Assembly: GCA_947084935.1 (NCBI GenBank)
Contig: CAMTUH010000006.1
Coordinates: forward strand, 124,001-188,000
Reading direction: 5' to 3'
From: CAMTUH01 sp947084935
GTDB taxonomy: Bacteria > Pseudomonadota > Gammaproteobacteria > Coxiellales > Coxiellaceae
Length of the DNA: 64,000 nucleotides
The notes under the pieces: generated by a model
Told to the model about the DNA's origin: nothing
What the model saw: the letters and a program-made list of their open reading frames with translations, nothing else
The model's database searches: none
Position numbers and translations under genes: made by a program
Shown: piece after piece, positions 47,881 through 57,346 of the stretch
How positions within the stretch are numbered: position 1 is the stretch's first letter
Layout of the letters: every line of letters starts with the position of its first letter

Positions 47881-50700
47881 ATGGAAACACAAAATACCTC
47901 CCATCAAACGGACTCAATCGAAATCCAAACTAACCCCTCAGAAGCGACTCAGCCCGGCCAACTGCGCGTGATCAAGCGCGATGGCCGAGTAGTGAAATAC
48001 GACGACACGCACATTGCCAGTGCCATGAAAAAAGCCTTTTTAGCGGTGGAAGGCGACAGCGCTAACAATTCTGATCGTATTCAAGAAATCGTTGCGCGCT
48101 TAACCGATCAAATCACTCAGCTGTTCCACAAGCGTTGGCCGTCGGGAGGAACCGTACACATCGAAGCCATTCAAGACAAAGTCGAATTGGCACTGATGCA
48201 CGCGGGGTTACACAAAGTGGCCCGTTCATACGTGTTGTACCGCGAAGAAAGACGCAGACAACGCGAACAGCAACCTCAGATGACCAAACCCTACACCGGC
48301 ATTCACGTCACGCGGGACGACGGCGCAAAAATGCCACTGGATCATGAGTGGCTTACTCAAATAGTCAGCGCGGCGTGCCACCACTTGGAAAGTACCAATG
48401 CCACAAAAATTTTAGAAGAAACCAAAAATAATTTATTCGACGGAGTAGCACTCAAAGACGTGTACAAAGCACTCGTGATGAGTGCGCGCACCCTCATCGA
48501 AATCGAGCCCAACTACACTTACGTAACCGCGCGATTATTATTACATGAATTATATAACGAAGCGCTTACTGGGTTACACATCGATCACGATTTAATGCGA
48601 GAAAATATTCACACTTATTACGTCGCAGCGTTTAAACAATTTATTCATCAAGGCATCGAGCAAGAACATTTGCACGCTAATCTAAACACTTTTGACTTGG
48701 ATCAATTGGCAAATGCACTCAAACCCGAACGCGATCAGCAATTCACCTACTTAAGTTTGCAAACGCTGTACGACCGTTATTTCATTCACCACAACCACGT
48801 TCGTATTGAATTGCCTCAAGTCTTTTTTATGCGCGTCGCTATGGGTTTATCTCAGTGTGAAGGCGAGCAACGCAACGAACGCGCCATTGAATTTTATGAG
48901 TTGCTGTCCACGTTTGATTTCATGAGTTCAACACCGACGCTCTTTAATTCAGGCACACCGTTTTCGCAATTGTCGAGTTGTTTTTTAACCACAGTACCCG
49001 ACAATTTAGACGGTATTTACAGTGCATTGAAAGACAACGCGTTGTTGTCTAAATACGCCGGCGGATTAGGTAACGACTGGACTCCCGTTCGCGGTATGGG
49101 CGCTTACATCAAAGGCACCAACGGAAAATCCCAAGGCGTTGTCCCGTTCCTAAACGTGGCGAACGCAACGGCGATTGCCGTCAATCAGGGCGGAAAACGC
49201 AAAGGAGCCGTGTGCGCGTATTTGGAAACCTGGCACATGGACATCGAAGAATTTCTCGAACTGCGTAAAAACACCGGTGATGAACGTCGCCGCACGCACG
49301 ACATGAATACCGCCAACTGGATTCCCGATTTATTCATGAAACGCGTTTTCGAAAACGGCGAATGGACGCTGTTTTCACCGGAGCAAACTTCCGATCTTCA
49401 CGATCTGTGCGGACCCGCGTTTGAAAAAGCGTACATGGAATACGAAACCAAAGCAAAGCGTGGCGAAATTCGGTCAAAGAGCATTTCGGCTCTTTCGTTG
49501 TGGCGAAAAATGTTGGGGCTGTTGTTTGAAACCGGGCATCCGTGGGTCACGTTTAAAGACGCCTGCAATCTACGATCTCCTCAGCAACACGTTGGCGTGA
49601 TCCACAGTTCTAATTTATGCACGGAAATTACGCTCAACACCTCTGCCAGTGAAATTGCCGTATGTAATTTGGGCAGTATTAATCTCGTCAATCATATGAA
49701 AGGGGGCGAGTTGGATACCGAGAAATTAGCACGCACCGTCAAAACGGCCGTGCGCATGTTGGATAACGTAATCGACATTAACTATTACAGCGTACCGCAG
49801 GCGCGTAACTCCAATTTGAAACATCGTCCCATTGGTTTGGGATTGATGGGATTTCAAGACGCACTGTACCTGAAAAAAATCCCGTACGCTTCTGAGCAAG
49901 CCGTCGAATTCGCGGATCGCAGCATGGAACACATCAGCTATTATTCGATATCGGCCTCCGTCGAACTGGCCAAAGAACGCGGCACCTACGAAAGTTATAA
50001 AGGTTCGCTGTGGAGTCAAGGCATACTGCCCCTCGACTCAATCCAATCCTTAAAAAACAGTCGCGAAAAATACTTAGAACAAAATACCGATCAGACTTTG
50101 GATTGGGAACAATTACGCAAATACGTGTTGAAACACGGCATGCGAAATTCCAACGTCATGGCCATCGCTCCAACGGCAACGATCTCCAATATTTGTGGCG
50201 TTGCGCAATCAATCGAACCCACGTACCAAAATTTATTTGTGAAATCGAATTTGTCGGGAGAATTTACGATTGCGAATCCGTATTTGGTCAAAGACCTCAA
50301 ACAGTTGGGATTATGGGACAATGTGATGGTGCACGATCTCAAATACTTCAACGGCAGCGTTCAGAAAATCGAACGCATTCCCGCCAAGTTAAAACAGGTG
50401 TATGCAACGGCTTTTGAAATTGAACCGCGGTGGTTGGTTGAAGCCGCTTCACGCCGACAAAAATGGATCGATCAAGCGCAATCCCTTAATTTATACATGG
50501 CGGAACCGTCGGGTAAAAAGCTGGACGTACTCTATCGTATGGCGTGGTTACGCGGTTTGAAAACCACGTATTATCTGCGCAGCATGGGAGCGACACACAC
50601 CGAAAAAGCCACACTACACGACAGCGCGCTTAATGCCGTTCCGCAAGAGGAACCTAAAGCCTGCGCGATTGATAATCCCGATTGCGAAGCGTGTCAATAA
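47881..50700 (+). CDS. nrdA: Ribonucleoside-diphosphate reductase class Ia, alpha subunit
   Basis: Large subunit (939 residues). An N-terminal ATP-cone domain (about 18-110; RVIKRDGRVVKYDDTH) gives allosteric activity control. The catalytic barrel includes the Cys in QLSSCFLTTVPDN, the Cys and Asn in NLCTEITLNTS, and EIAVCNLGSINL. The C-terminal CEACQ tail bears the shuttle thiols. ATG at 47881 is chosen after AGGAGA at 47870-47875; a TTG 21 bases earlier is not needed. nrdB follows 15 bases after the stop. Confidence 0.97.
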   Translation: METQNTSHQTDSIEIQTNPSEATQPGQLRVIKRDGRVVKYDDTHIASAMKKAFLAVEGDSANNSDRIQEIVARLTDQITQLFHKRWPSGGTVHIEAIQDKVELALMHAGLHKVARSYVLYREERRRQREQQPQMTKPYTGIHVTRDDGAKMPLDHEWLTQIVSAACHHLESTNATKILEETKNNLFDGVALKDVYKALVMSARTLIEIEPNYTYVTARLLLHELYNEALTGLHIDHDLMRENIHTYYVAAFKQFIHQGIEQEHLHANLNTFDLDQLANALKPERDQQFTYLSLQTLYDRYFIHHNHVRIELPQVFFMRVAMGLSQCEGEQRNERAIEFYELLSTFDFMSSTPTLFNSGTPFSQLSSCFLTTVPDNLDGIYSALKDNALLSKYAGGLGNDWTPVRGMGAYIKGTNGKSQGVVPFLNVANATAIAVNQGGKRKGAVCAYLETWHMDIEEFLELRKNTGDERRRTHDMNTANWIPDLFMKRVFENGEWTLFSPEQTSDLHDLCGPAFEKAYMEYETKAKRGEIRSKSISALSLWRKMLGLLFETGHPWVTFKDACNLRSPQQHVGVIHSSNLCTEITLNTSASEIAVCNLGSINLVNHMKGGELDTEKLARTVKTAVRMLDNVIDINYYSVPQARNSNLKHRPIGLGLMGFQDALYLKKIPYASEQAVEFADRSMEHISYYSISASVELAKERGTYESYKGSLWSQGILPLDSIQSLKNSREKYLEQNTDQTLDWEQLRKYVLKHGMRNSNVMAIAPTATISNICGVAQSIEPTYQNLFVKSNLSGEFTIANPYLVKDLKQLGLWDNVMVHDLKYFNGSVQKIERIPAKLKQVYATAFEIEPRWLVEAASRRQKWIDQAQSLNLYMAEPSGKKLDVLYRMAWLRGLKTTYYLRSMGATHTEKATLHDSALNAVPQEEPKACAIDNPDCEACQ

Positions 50701-50715
50701 AAAGGAGAAAGGACC

Positions 50716-51942
50716 ATGGCCAATAAAAATCAAGAAATGACTGACTTATTAAACTGGGGCGATTATTACGGTCCCGAAGCCGCAGCGATCACGCCATCGG
50801 GCGCCGCCGTTATTGTGAATTCCAACGCCGTGGAAGTGGAAGAAGAGGGCAGTGGCGGAGATTCAAGCAACACCGCGGCGCACAGTGGCATCACCGGCCT
50901 TGAACAATTGGAAATGGGCGCCGCCCGAATTCAAGTCGACGACAAAAAAATTATTAATTGCCGCGCGGATCTGAATCAACTGGTTCCGTTTAAATACAAA
51001 TGGGCGTGGCAAAAATATTTATCGGCTTGCGCCAACCACTGGATGCCTAATGAAGTTAATATGGCAGCTGACGTCGCCTTATGGAAAGATCCTAATGGCC
51101 TGACAGAAGACGAACGCATTATTATTAAACGCAGCCTGGGATTTTTTTCCACGGCCGATTCTTTGGTTGCTAATAATTTAGTACTCGCCATCTATCGACA
51201 TATCACCAACCCCGAGTGTCGCCAATATTTATTGCGCCAAGCATTCGAAGAAGCGCTACACACCCACGCGTACCAACACGTCATTGAAAGTTTGGGCTTG
51301 GATGAAGCCGAAGTATTTAACATGTATCGCGAGCTGCCGGCTGTTTCTAAAAAAGCGGTGTGGGCATTACCCTTTACGCAAAGCTTGGCGGACGCCAGCT
51401 TTAACACAGGAACACTGGAAAACGATCAGCGCCTACTGCGCGATTTAATCGCATTTTACGTAGTTTTTGAAGGCGTTTTCTTTTACGTCGGCTTTACTCA
51501 AATTCTTGCTATGGGGCGACGCGGGAAAATGACGGGTACGTCCGAGCAATTTCAATATATTTTACGCGATGAATCCATGCACGTGAATTTCGGCATCGAC
51601 GTCATCAATCAAATCAAAATCGAAAATCCCTCCTTGTGGACGAAAGACTTCCAGAAAGAAGTCATCGACATGATTTGCTCGGGGGTCGACTTGGAATACC
51701 AATACGCCAAAGACACCATGCCCCGCGGTATTTTAGGGCTCAATACTGAAATGTTTAAGGAATTTCTGCAGTACATTGCTAACCGTCGATTTGCACAAAT
51801 CGGTTTACCCGAACAATACCCCAACGCGAAAAATTCATTCCCGTGGATGAGTGAGATGATGGATCTCAAGAAAGAAAAGAATTTCTTCGAAACCCGCGTG
51901 ATTGAGTACCAAGCGGGCGGAACGCTGAAGTGGGATGACTGA
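50716..51942 (+). CDS. nrdB: Ribonucleoside-diphosphate reductase class Ia, beta subunit
   Basis: Small subunit (408 residues) holding the diiron-tyrosyl cofactor. Iron ligands are seen in AFEEALHTHAYQHVIES (E..H) and DESMHVNFGIDVIN (E..H), with the upstream Asp/Glu region near WKDPNGLTEDE. The C-terminus carries the acidic-hydrophobic tail (NFFETRVIEYQ) that docks on NrdA. AAAGGAGAAAGG before ATG is a strong ribosome-binding site. It is read with nrdA. Confidence 0.97.
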   Translation: MANKNQEMTDLLNWGDYYGPEAAAITPSGAAVIVNSNAVEVEEEGSGGDSSNTAAHSGITGLEQLEMGAARIQVDDKKIINCRADLNQLVPFKYKWAWQKYLSACANHWMPNEVNMAADVALWKDPNGLTEDERIIIKRSLGFFSTADSLVANNLVLAIYRHITNPECRQYLLRQAFEEALHTHAYQHVIESLGLDEAEVFNMYRELPAVSKKAVWALPFTQSLADASFNTGTLENDQRLLRDLIAFYVVFEGVFFYVGFTQILAMGRRGKMTGTSEQFQYILRDESMHVNFGIDVINQIKIENPSLWTKDFQKEVIDMICSGVDLEYQYAKDTMPRGILGLNTEMFKEFLQYIANRRFAQIGLPEQYPNAKNSFPWMSEMMDLKKEKNFFETRVIEYQAGGTLKWDD

Positions 51943-51955
51943 AATTAAATAACGT

Positions 51956-52228
51956 ATGCCAATCTACGAATACCAATGTCAACACTGCGGCGAGCAGTGC
52001 GAGCGGATGCAAAAGGTCAGCGATCCACCCGAAACGCGCTGCCCCATCTGCCACCAAGAAATGCTGAAACGGTTGATTTCTGCGGCGGGATTTCAATTAA
52101 AAGGGACGGGTTGGTATAAAACGGACTTTCGCGACAAAGGAAAACCAAAGCCTCAAAAGCCCGAGGCGGAAAGTGAAAAAAAGAAAGAACCACCGAAGCC
52201 TAAGGAATCAGAATCCAAGGAAAAATAG
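51956..52228 (+). CDS. FmdB-family zinc-ribbon protein
   Basis: A 90-residue protein. An N-terminal CxxC...CxxC zinc ribbon (IYEYQCQHCGEQCERMQ and RCPICHQE) is followed by a basic, Lys/Pro/Glu-rich tail (about 60-90). FmdB-like proteins are proposed regulatory proteins; the role is unknown. It is part of a string fmdB-DUF502-orf-aspS-yebC-ruvCAB, and starts 13 bases after nrdB. Confidence 0.88.
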   Translation: MPIYEYQCQHCGEQCERMQKVSDPPETRCPICHQEMLKRLISAAGFQLKGTGWYKTDFRDKGKPKPQKPEAESEKKKEPPKPKESESKEK

Positions 52229-52231
52229 CCG

Positions 52232-52852
52232 ATGGGAAAACATTTAATTCGTCGCTGTTTTATCGCCGGTTTAGTCGTCTGGTTGCCGATCTGGGTGACG
52301 TTTGTGATTGTGCGCTTCGTCATTGACTTGCTCGACAGCACACTCTCGCTTCTACCCCACTCATATCAACCCGAGCAGCTGTTTGGACGGAATATCCCGG
52401 GCTTAGGCTTGATCGTTACAATCCTTATCATTTTTCTTACGGGCCTTCTCGCCACGAATTTCATTGGGAATCGCTTAATCTCATTTTGGGAACGCGTTCT
52501 TGCGCGCATTCCCTTAGTTCGCACTATTTACACCGCTGCGAAACAAGTCACCGACGCATTCATTCAACCGAAAGGCAAATCGTTCCGTAAGGTATTACTG
52601 GTCCAATATCCACGACAAGGGGTTTGGAGCCTTGCGTTTCAAACCGCGAGCCAAGTCAGCATGCCCTTAGAAAAAGGGATGATTGCGGCATTTATCCCAA
52701 CCACCCCAAACCCCACCTCCGGGTTTCTCATCTTTGCGCCAAAAGCCGATACGATCGAATTGGATATTACCGTTGAAGAAGCATTTAAAATGATTATTTC
52801 CCTGGGTGTGGTCATGCCCGTTGAAAAAACCCTACCCACTCCCCCAGCGTGA
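52232..52852 (+). CDS. DUF502-family membrane protein
   Basis: A 206-residue inner-membrane protein with two N-terminal TM segments (about 8-30 and 55-75) and a soluble C-terminal domain. Family phrases PLVRTIYTAAKQVTDAF and FIPTTPNPTSGFLIFAP identify DUF502, next to aspS in many bacteria. No biochemical function is established. It starts 3 bases after the FmdB-like gene. Confidence 0.92.
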   Translation: MGKHLIRRCFIAGLVVWLPIWVTFVIVRFVIDLLDSTLSLLPHSYQPEQLFGRNIPGLGLIVTILIIFLTGLLATNFIGNRLISFWERVLARIPLVRTIYTAAKQVTDAFIQPKGKSFRKVLLVQYPRQGVWSLAFQTASQVSMPLEKGMIAAFIPTTPNPTSGFLIFAPKADTIELDITVEEAFKMIISLGVVMPVEKTLPTPPA

Positions 52853-52896
52853 TCTGTGATATAATGAATGTATTCAACGGCGATGGAGCGCTCTGA

Positions 52897-53655
52897 ATGA
52901 TGAACCCCACCGAAAAACGAACATTTTCAATCGGAACAGTTTTAAACGAATCGTGGGCATTAGTCCAAGGCAGTAAATGGCCAATTTGGGCTATTGCTAT
53001 TCTTATCGGCCTTGCCTCCCTTATTATTCAGCTTATTATTACAGGGATTTTTCGTCTCGATCCCGAAGAACCGCCCGTTATCTATCATTATTTAATCATG
53101 CCTATAATCAACAACGCCGTAATTGCACCGTTTTTTGCGGGAAGCTTGATGGTCGCCATTAAGCGGGCACGGGGCGAAGCCGTGGATGCTCGATCGGGAT
53201 TTCGTTATTTCGGAAAAACATGGCCGGTTGTGCTCACCCTAATCATGATCGCCTTCACCGCTAATTTGCTTAATTATATCGTCCATCTGCCGTCACTCGT
53301 CATTGCGCTCGATCTTCATACCGGTTGGTTAAATTTAATTGCTGCGATTGTTTCAGCTTTGATATACGTGTTTTTTGTGCTTAGCGTTCCTTTAGTCGTC
53401 GACAAAAATCACACGCCATGGGGTTCTTTACGGGCGTCTTACCATATCATTAAACATTGCTGGCTTAAGGTTTTAATTTTACTCGTTGTTGTCTATGTAT
53501 TTTTTATTATCGCCATGATCCCGCTGTACGTAGGATCGATGATTCATCCTTACGTTAAATTGCTGGGCGTACTCATTTTAATCGCCGCCCTCATTTGGCT
53601 CTTGCCCTTTATGTTTTTGGTGCAAGGCGTCCTCTATCATAAGCTCGTCGATTAG
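52897..53655 (+). CDS. Hypothetical six-TM membrane protein
   Basis: Not recognised with certainty (252 residues). About six TM segments follow a short cytoplasmic head with the phrase IGTVLNESWALVQGSKWPIW, similar in pattern to BPSS1780/DUF975-like or glycerophosphodiesterase membrane-domain proteins, each starting with a segment of this kind. No catalytic motif is seen. GAGCGC precedes the ATG; a second ATG follows at once. It lies between DUF502 and aspS. Confidence 0.7.
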   Translation: MMNPTEKRTFSIGTVLNESWALVQGSKWPIWAIAILIGLASLIIQLIITGIFRLDPEEPPVIYHYLIMPIINNAVIAPFFAGSLMVAIKRARGEAVDARSGFRYFGKTWPVVLTLIMIAFTANLLNYIVHLPSLVIALDLHTGWLNLIAAIVSALIYVFFVLSVPLVVDKNHTPWGSLRASYHIIKHCWLKVLILLVVVYVFFIIAMIPLYVGSMIHPYVKLLGVLILIAALIWLLPFMFLVQGVLYHKLVD

Positions 53656-53705
53656 TATCAACCGCCTTGCGCACCTAACTCCTACGCGCTACCATTCACA
53701 GTTCT

Positions 53706-55481
53706 ATGATGCGCAGCCACTACACCAACCAAGTGAACTCATCCGTCACCGGACAACCCGTCTCGATCTGTGGCTGGGTCCATCGTCGCCGCGACCACGG
53801 TGGCCTCATCTTTCTCGACCTTCGCGACCGCGAAGGCTTGCTCCAAGTGGTCTGCGACCCTAAAGCACCATCGGTATTTAAAGCCGCCGAGGGTCTGAGA
53901 CACGAATACGTGGTAAAAATAATAGGAACGGTCCGAAAACGCCCCGAAGGCACGGTCAATCCGAACCTCCCCTCGGGTGAAGTCGAAGTGGCTGCTTCTG
54001 AAATTCAGCTGCTGAATAAATCTAACCCGCTGCCTTTTAATATCGACGAATACCAAGATGTGGGTGAAGAGGTGCGATTAAAATATCGCTATCTGGATTT
54101 GCGTCGCCCGGAAATGGCGTCTCGTTTACAAATGAGAACCCGAATCATTCGTGAAATTCGGCATTACCTCGACGATCGCGGATTTTTGGAAATTGAAACC
54201 CCGATGCTGACTAAATCCACACCCGAAGGCGCGCGCGATTATTTGGTACCCAGCCGCGTCAATCCGGGGCATTTTTACGCATTACCGCAATCGCCGCAAA
54301 TTTTTAAAGAAATTCTGATGGTCGCCGGATTTGATCGCTACTACCAAATCGTGCGTTGTTTTCGAGACGAAGATTTACGCGCCGATCGACAACCCGAATT
54401 TACACAACTCGATTTAGAAATGTCTTTCGTCGAAGAGAAAGACATCCAAGAGCTCATGGAAAAAATGATTCGGGATTTATTTCATAAATTTTTAAACGTG
54501 CAATTACCCGATCCTTTTCCGCGAATGACGTACCACGAAGCCATTCAGCGTTTTGGGACCGACCGTCCCGACATGCGCAATCCGTTGGAGCTGACGGACA
54601 TCAGCGACTTGATGAAAAACGTCGAATTTAAGGTATTTAATGCCCCCGCGAACGACCCCGAAGGTCGCGTGGTGGCGCTGCGGTTACCGCACGGCGGTGA
54701 ATTAAGCCGAAAAGCCATCGATGACTATACGCAATTCGTTGCGATTTATGGCGCAAAAGGATTGGCATACATCAAAGTCGTTGAACGAAGTAAAGGCGCT
54801 GAGGGTTTGCAGTCTCCCATTCTCAAATTCCTGCCGCCCAACATCATCGAAAAGTTACTGCATCGAACCCACGCCGAAGACGGTGATCTGATATTTTTCG
54901 GTGCCGACAAAGCCAAAATTGTCAACGAAGCGCTGGGCGCATTGCGCGATCGCTTGTGTGCCGATAAAAATTTATATCGAGGACAGTGGGAACCTATTTG
55001 GGTCGTCGACTTTCCGATGTTCGAGCGTTCAGGACCGGGCGATTGGCAAGCCTTGCATCATCCGTTCACCTCTCCGCACGAAACGGAACCGGGAAAAGTG
55101 AAAGCCGATCCCGGAGCGACGATTGCGCGCGCCTACGACATGGTGTTGAACGGCAGTGAAATCGGCGGCGGATCGATTCGTATTAATCAAATCGATATGC
55201 AATACGCTATTTTAGAAATATTGGGCATTTCAAAACAAACTGCTGAAGAACAATTCGGTCACTTACTTAAAGCACTGCAATTTGGCTGTCCGCCGATCGG
55301 TGGTATTGCTTTTGGTTTGGATCGATTGGTGATGATCATGACCGGATCTCAGTCCATCCGCGACGTGATTGCCTTTCCCAAAACACAAACGGCACAGTGT
55401 CCGCTGACCAATGCACCGTCTGAAGTGGACACCAAACAATTAGATACCTTAGGATTGAAAGTCAGTAAGCATCGAAAATGA
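53706..55481 (+). CDS. aspS: Aspartyl-tRNA synthetase
   Basis: A class II synthetase of 591 residues. The anticodon-binding OB fold (about 1-105; GWVHRRRDHGGLIFLDLRDR) is followed by motif 2 (FRDEDLRADRQPEFTQLD) and, after the GAD insertion domain, motif 3 (GGIAFGLDRLVMIMTG). Full length, so it is the bacterial type. If asparagine is made via GatCAB it would be a nondiscriminating enzyme; that cannot be decided here. The start is ATG 53706 or the next codon. Confidence 0.97.
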   Translation: MMRSHYTNQVNSSVTGQPVSICGWVHRRRDHGGLIFLDLRDREGLLQVVCDPKAPSVFKAAEGLRHEYVVKIIGTVRKRPEGTVNPNLPSGEVEVAASEIQLLNKSNPLPFNIDEYQDVGEEVRLKYRYLDLRRPEMASRLQMRTRIIREIRHYLDDRGFLEIETPMLTKSTPEGARDYLVPSRVNPGHFYALPQSPQIFKEILMVAGFDRYYQIVRCFRDEDLRADRQPEFTQLDLEMSFVEEKDIQELMEKMIRDLFHKFLNVQLPDPFPRMTYHEAIQRFGTDRPDMRNPLELTDISDLMKNVEFKVFNAPANDPEGRVVALRLPHGGELSRKAIDDYTQFVAIYGAKGLAYIKVVERSKGAEGLQSPILKFLPPNIIEKLLHRTHAEDGDLIFFGADKAKIVNEALGALRDRLCADKNLYRGQWEPIWVVDFPMFERSGPGDWQALHHPFTSPHETEPGKVKADPGATIARAYDMVLNGSEIGGGSIRINQIDMQYAILEILGISKQTAEEQFGHLLKALQFGCPPIGGIAFGLDRLVMIMTGSQSIRDVIAFPKTQTAQCPLTNAPSEVDTKQLDTLGLKVSKHRK

Positions 55482-55503
55482 CGGAAAAAACAGGAAACCC
55501 ACA

Positions 55504-56217
55504 ATGGCCGGCCACAGTAAATGGGCGAACATCAAACATAACAAAGCGCGACAAGACGCCAAAAAAGGCAAGATTTTCACTAAATTAATTCGCGAAATCA
55601 CCGTCGCGGCTCGAATGGGAGGCAGCGACCCCAACTCCAATCCCCGCTTGCGCGCCGCGATGGATAAAGCCCTCACCAACAACATGACGAAAGACACCAT
55701 CCTGCGTGCTATTAAACGCGGATCCGGTGCGGATGGAAACGATCATTTGATGGAAGTTCGCTACGAAGGCTACGGACCCGGCGGCGCCGCCGTCCTGGTG
55801 GAATGTTTAACGGATAATAAAAACCGAACCGTCGCGGAAGTGCGTCACGCCTTTACCAAATGCGGCGGCAACCTCGGCACGGAAGGTTCCGTTGCTTATC
55901 TCTTTCATCAAAAAGGTTTCCTCACTTTTGCTCCCAGCAGCAGCGAAGAAAAAATTATGGAAATCGCACTTGAAGCAGGCGCGGATGATGTGGTTACAAA
56001 CGACGATGGCAGCATCGATGTGATCACCGCTCCAAACACGTTTGAAACCGTTCGAGACGCCATGGTGAAAGCCAATCTCACGCCCGCGCAAGCGGAAGTC
56101 ACCTTACTCCCTTCAACACAAGTCACGCTCGACCCAGAACAAGCCGAGCACATGTTACAGTTAACGGAAATGCTGGAAGATTTAGACGACGTGCAGAACG
56201 TTTATTCGAATGCGTAA
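55504..56217 (+). CDS. yebC: YebC/PmpR-family transcriptional regulator / translation factor
   Basis: A 237-residue protein with N-terminal MAGHSKWANIKHNKARQD, diagnostic of YebC/TACO1. The family is described both as DNA-binding regulator and as a factor helping ribosomes through difficult peptides. Three-domain length is complete. It starts 22 bases after aspS and 17 before ruvC, as in many Gammaproteobacteria, where it forms an operon with ruvCAB. Confidence 0.96.
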   Translation: MAGHSKWANIKHNKARQDAKKGKIFTKLIREITVAARMGGSDPNSNPRLRAAMDKALTNNMTKDTILRAIKRGSGADGNDHLMEVRYEGYGPGGAAVLVECLTDNKNRTVAEVRHAFTKCGGNLGTEGSVAYLFHQKGFLTFAPSSSEEKIMEIALEAGADDVVTNDDGSIDVITAPNTFETVRDAMVKANLTPAQAEVTLLPSTQVTLDPEQAEHMLQLTEMLEDLDDVQNVYSNA

Positions 56218-56234
56218 CACAAGGAAATTTATCA

Positions 56235-56741
56235 ATGGCGCATACAATCATCGGCATCGACCCGGGTTCTCGTTGCACCGGTTATGGCATCATTTTGGTG
56301 AATGGATCTAAACAAACCTGCATTACTTTCGGACAAATTGTTGTCCGTAGTGCTGATCTCAATCAGCGATTACATCAAATCCAAGACGAATTAACTAAAA
56401 TCATCTCAACTCATCGGCCAACAGAAGCAGCAATCGAGCAAATATTTACGGTGCGCAATCACCAATCGGCTTTGAAATTGGGTCAGGCACGAGGTGCTGC
56501 GCTGGTCGCCACGGCCGCTTCTGCTCTACCGGTTGCCGAATACAGCGCGCGTCAAATTAAGCAAGCCGTCGTCGGTTATGGCGCTGCAAGCAAAGCACAA
56601 GTCCAACACATGGTTCGCGTCTTGCTTAAGATGAAAGAATCGCCAGCGGCCGACGCCGCCGATGCATTAGCCATTGCTTTGTGTCATGCTAATAGCCAAC
56701 AGCTAAATAAAGTACTGGGGGGCGCTGGAGTGATAGTATGA
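56235..56741 (+). CDS. ruvC: Holliday-junction resolvase RuvC
   Basis: Endonuclease (168 residues) that cuts Holliday junctions. The first catalytic Asp9 is in IGIDPGSRCTGYGI, the Glu in EAAIEQIF and the acidic pair in ADAADALAIALCH. The conserved VKQ-type loop reads IKQAVVGYGAASKAQVQHMV. It is preceded by AAGGAA and overlaps ruvA by 4 bases. Confidence 0.97.
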   Translation: MAHTIIGIDPGSRCTGYGIILVNGSKQTCITFGQIVVRSADLNQRLHQIQDELTKIISTHRPTEAAIEQIFTVRNHQSALKLGQARGAALVATAASALPVAEYSARQIKQAVVGYGAASKAQVQHMVRVLLKMKESPAADAADALAIALCHANSQQLNKVLGGAGVIV

Positions 56742-57346
56742 TTGGACGCATCCGAGGGATTCTGCTCGAAAAATATCCCCCGTATTTGTTATTAGATGTT
56801 GGCGGCTTGGGTTATGAAGTGACCGCCCCCATGACGACTTTCTATGATCTTCCCGACCTCAATCAAGAAATAACCCTGTACACCCACTTTGTGGTGCGTG
56901 AAGACGCACATACCTTGTACGGATTCAAAAGTGAATCCGATCGTCGATTGTTTCGCGCGTTAATTAAAGTCAATGGCATCGGTCCGAAATTAGCGCTCAC
57001 GATTTTATCGGGCATTGAACCGAATCAATTCGTGCACTGCGTCATCCACAACGACGTCAGTCAATTAGTCAGTATTCCCGGTATCGGCCGAAAAACCGCA
57101 GAACGTTTAATGATGGAAACCAAAGACGTTTTAGCCTCGTGGCCATCGAAAAACGATCGTTCCATTTCCGAATCGGTTGTTTCCAGCGACACGCAACACC
57201 GTCAAGATGCCGTTAATGCGCTCGTGGCCTTGGGCTATAAACCGAAAGAAGCCCAGCACGCCATCGATCGAATACAAGAGCCTTGTACGTGTGAAGAACT
57301 GATTCGTCTCGCACTCAAACAAATGGTCACCGGAGAAATCCCATGA
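56738..57346 (+). CDS. ruvA: Holliday-junction branch-migration protein RuvA
   Basis: A 202-residue junction-binding protein. Domain I (MIGRIRGILLEKYPPYLLLD) is followed by two helix-hairpin-helix motifs, NGIGPKLALTILSG and PGIGRKTAERLMME, and the C-terminal RuvB-contact domain (QDAVNALVALGYKPKEAQ). The stop overlaps the ruvB start by 4 bases. Confidence 0.98.
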   Translation: MIGRIRGILLEKYPPYLLLDVGGLGYEVTAPMTTFYDLPDLNQEITLYTHFVVREDAHTLYGFKSESDRRLFRALIKVNGIGPKLALTILSGIEPNQFVHCVIHNDVSQLVSIPGIGRKTAERLMMETKDVLASWPSKNDRSISESVVSSDTQHRQDAVNALVALGYKPKEAQHAIDRIQEPCTCEELIRLALKQMVTGEIP